Shown here in pieces: positions 7,018 through 7,314 of a DNA stretch of 7,314 bases. The notes beneath the pieces were generated by a model that worked only from the letters and a program-made list of their open reading frames with translations, had not been told where the DNA came from and made no database searches. Position 1 is the first letter of the stretch; each line of letters starts with the position of its first letter. The position numbers and the translations under genes are program-made. The stretch comes from Bacillota bacterium (lineage in GTDB: Bacteria > Bacillota > Clostridia > Saccharofermentanales > Fastidiosipilaceae), in the NCBI GenBank assembly GCA_023420715.1, contig JAEZVR010000022.1, positions 1 to 7,314 on the forward strand, read 5' to 3'.

Positions 7018-7314
7018 AGATTTTTGTCGTCAGCCAAATTTTTGCGCCCACACCATTTCGGATCAACGATATGGTTGAACAGTGGTCCATGATGGGACAT
7101 GATGTGACGGTATTGACAGGTCTACCAGATTATGGCTCGAAGACAATACCAAAAGCCTTTCGATGGTTTCGCAAACGTCATGAAAGCGTCTGCGGCGCTG
7201 ATGTTTACCGGGTTGGCACAACCGCACGTCGAAGTGGTGTTTTTTGGCGAGCGTTAAATTATTTGAGCTTTTGGATAAAAGGTGTTATCTGGACCTTTTG
7301 GCATCATCCTGAAG
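7014..7314 (+). CDS. GT4-family glycosyltransferase, WbuB-like (3' truncated by window edge)
   Basis: The first 100 residues of a GT-B-fold retaining glycosyltransferase are present; the frame is open to the window end. Seen: an N-terminal MKIFVVSQIFAP strand and loop, then FRINDMV at residues 15-21, GHDVTVLTGLPDY at 28-40, and an ADVYRVG strand followed by a basic stretch and ALNYLSFW. This pattern (FRINDLV, GHEVTVLTGLPNY, ALNYLSF) is typical of GT4 enzymes annotated WbuB in polysaccharide loci. The donor-binding C-terminal half with its EX7E motif would lie downstream, in a protein of about 400 residues, so donor and acceptor cannot be read. It would act at the cytoplasmic face on a lipid-linked sugar acceptor. 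The ATGA overlap with the dehydratase homologue indicates coupled translation and perhaps matched protein amounts. Family call is firm; the WbuB label is a resemblance and not a demonstrated specificity. Confidence 0.87.
   Translation, partial: MKIFVVSQIFAPTPFRINDMVEQWSMMGHDVTVLTGLPDYGSKTIPKAFRWFRKRHESVCGADVYRVGTTARRSGVFWRALNYLSFWIKGVIWTFWHHPE

Overview
The window is a fragment of a cell-surface polysaccharide (capsule, exopolysaccharide or O-antigen-like) biosynthesis locus. Six genes lie head to tail on the + strand, filling the window edge to edge. The longest gap between genes is 19 bases, so no stretch of 300 bases lacks a gene, and I see no RNA gene, CRISPR array, insertion sequence, repeat array, terminator or convincing promoter. 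Neighbouring genes are separated by about +2, 0, +19, +4 and -4 bases, which indicates one polycistronic, translationally coupled operon whose promoter and ends lie outside the window.

Organism: the strand is of moderate to low GC (about 40-45% judged by eye from a few lines), has GGAG/GGAGG ribosome binding sites and uses mostly CGN arginine codons. The 687-residue membrane protein and the GT4 enzyme look most like those of Bacillota (Firmicutes) polysaccharide loci. I cannot name a genus, and a Gram-negative host is not excluded, because the aminotransferase is close to enterobacterial WecE.

Layout: (1) bases 1-815, the 3' part of a Gfo/Idh/MocA-family sugar oxidoreductase. (2) 818-1957, a WecE/RffA-type dTDP-4-keto-6-deoxyglucose aminotransferase, expected to make dTDP-4-amino-4,6-dideoxygalactose (dTDP-Fuc4N). 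(3) 1958-4021, a large polytopic membrane protein of unassigned function, possibly a GT-C-type glycosyltransferase or polymerase. (4) 4041-5156, UDP-galactopyranose mutase Glf, which makes UDP-galactofuranose. (5) 5161-7017, a full-length homologue of the membrane-bound PglF/WbpM/CapD nucleotide-sugar 4,6-dehydratases that lacks both expected active-site lysines. (6) 7014 to the window end, the 5' part of a GT4 glycosyltransferase.

How they fit together: genes 1, 2 and 4 would supply activated sugars (an amino-deoxyhexose and galactofuranose), gene 6 would transfer a sugar to a lipid-linked acceptor in the cytoplasm, and gene 3 would act in or across the membrane. Gene 5 is the outlier: it has the architecture of a sugar-modifying enzyme but looks catalytically degenerate, and it is the most interesting observation here. 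The initiating phosphoglycosyl transferase, RmlA/RmlB and a flippase are not in the window and should lie in the flanks or elsewhere in the genome.
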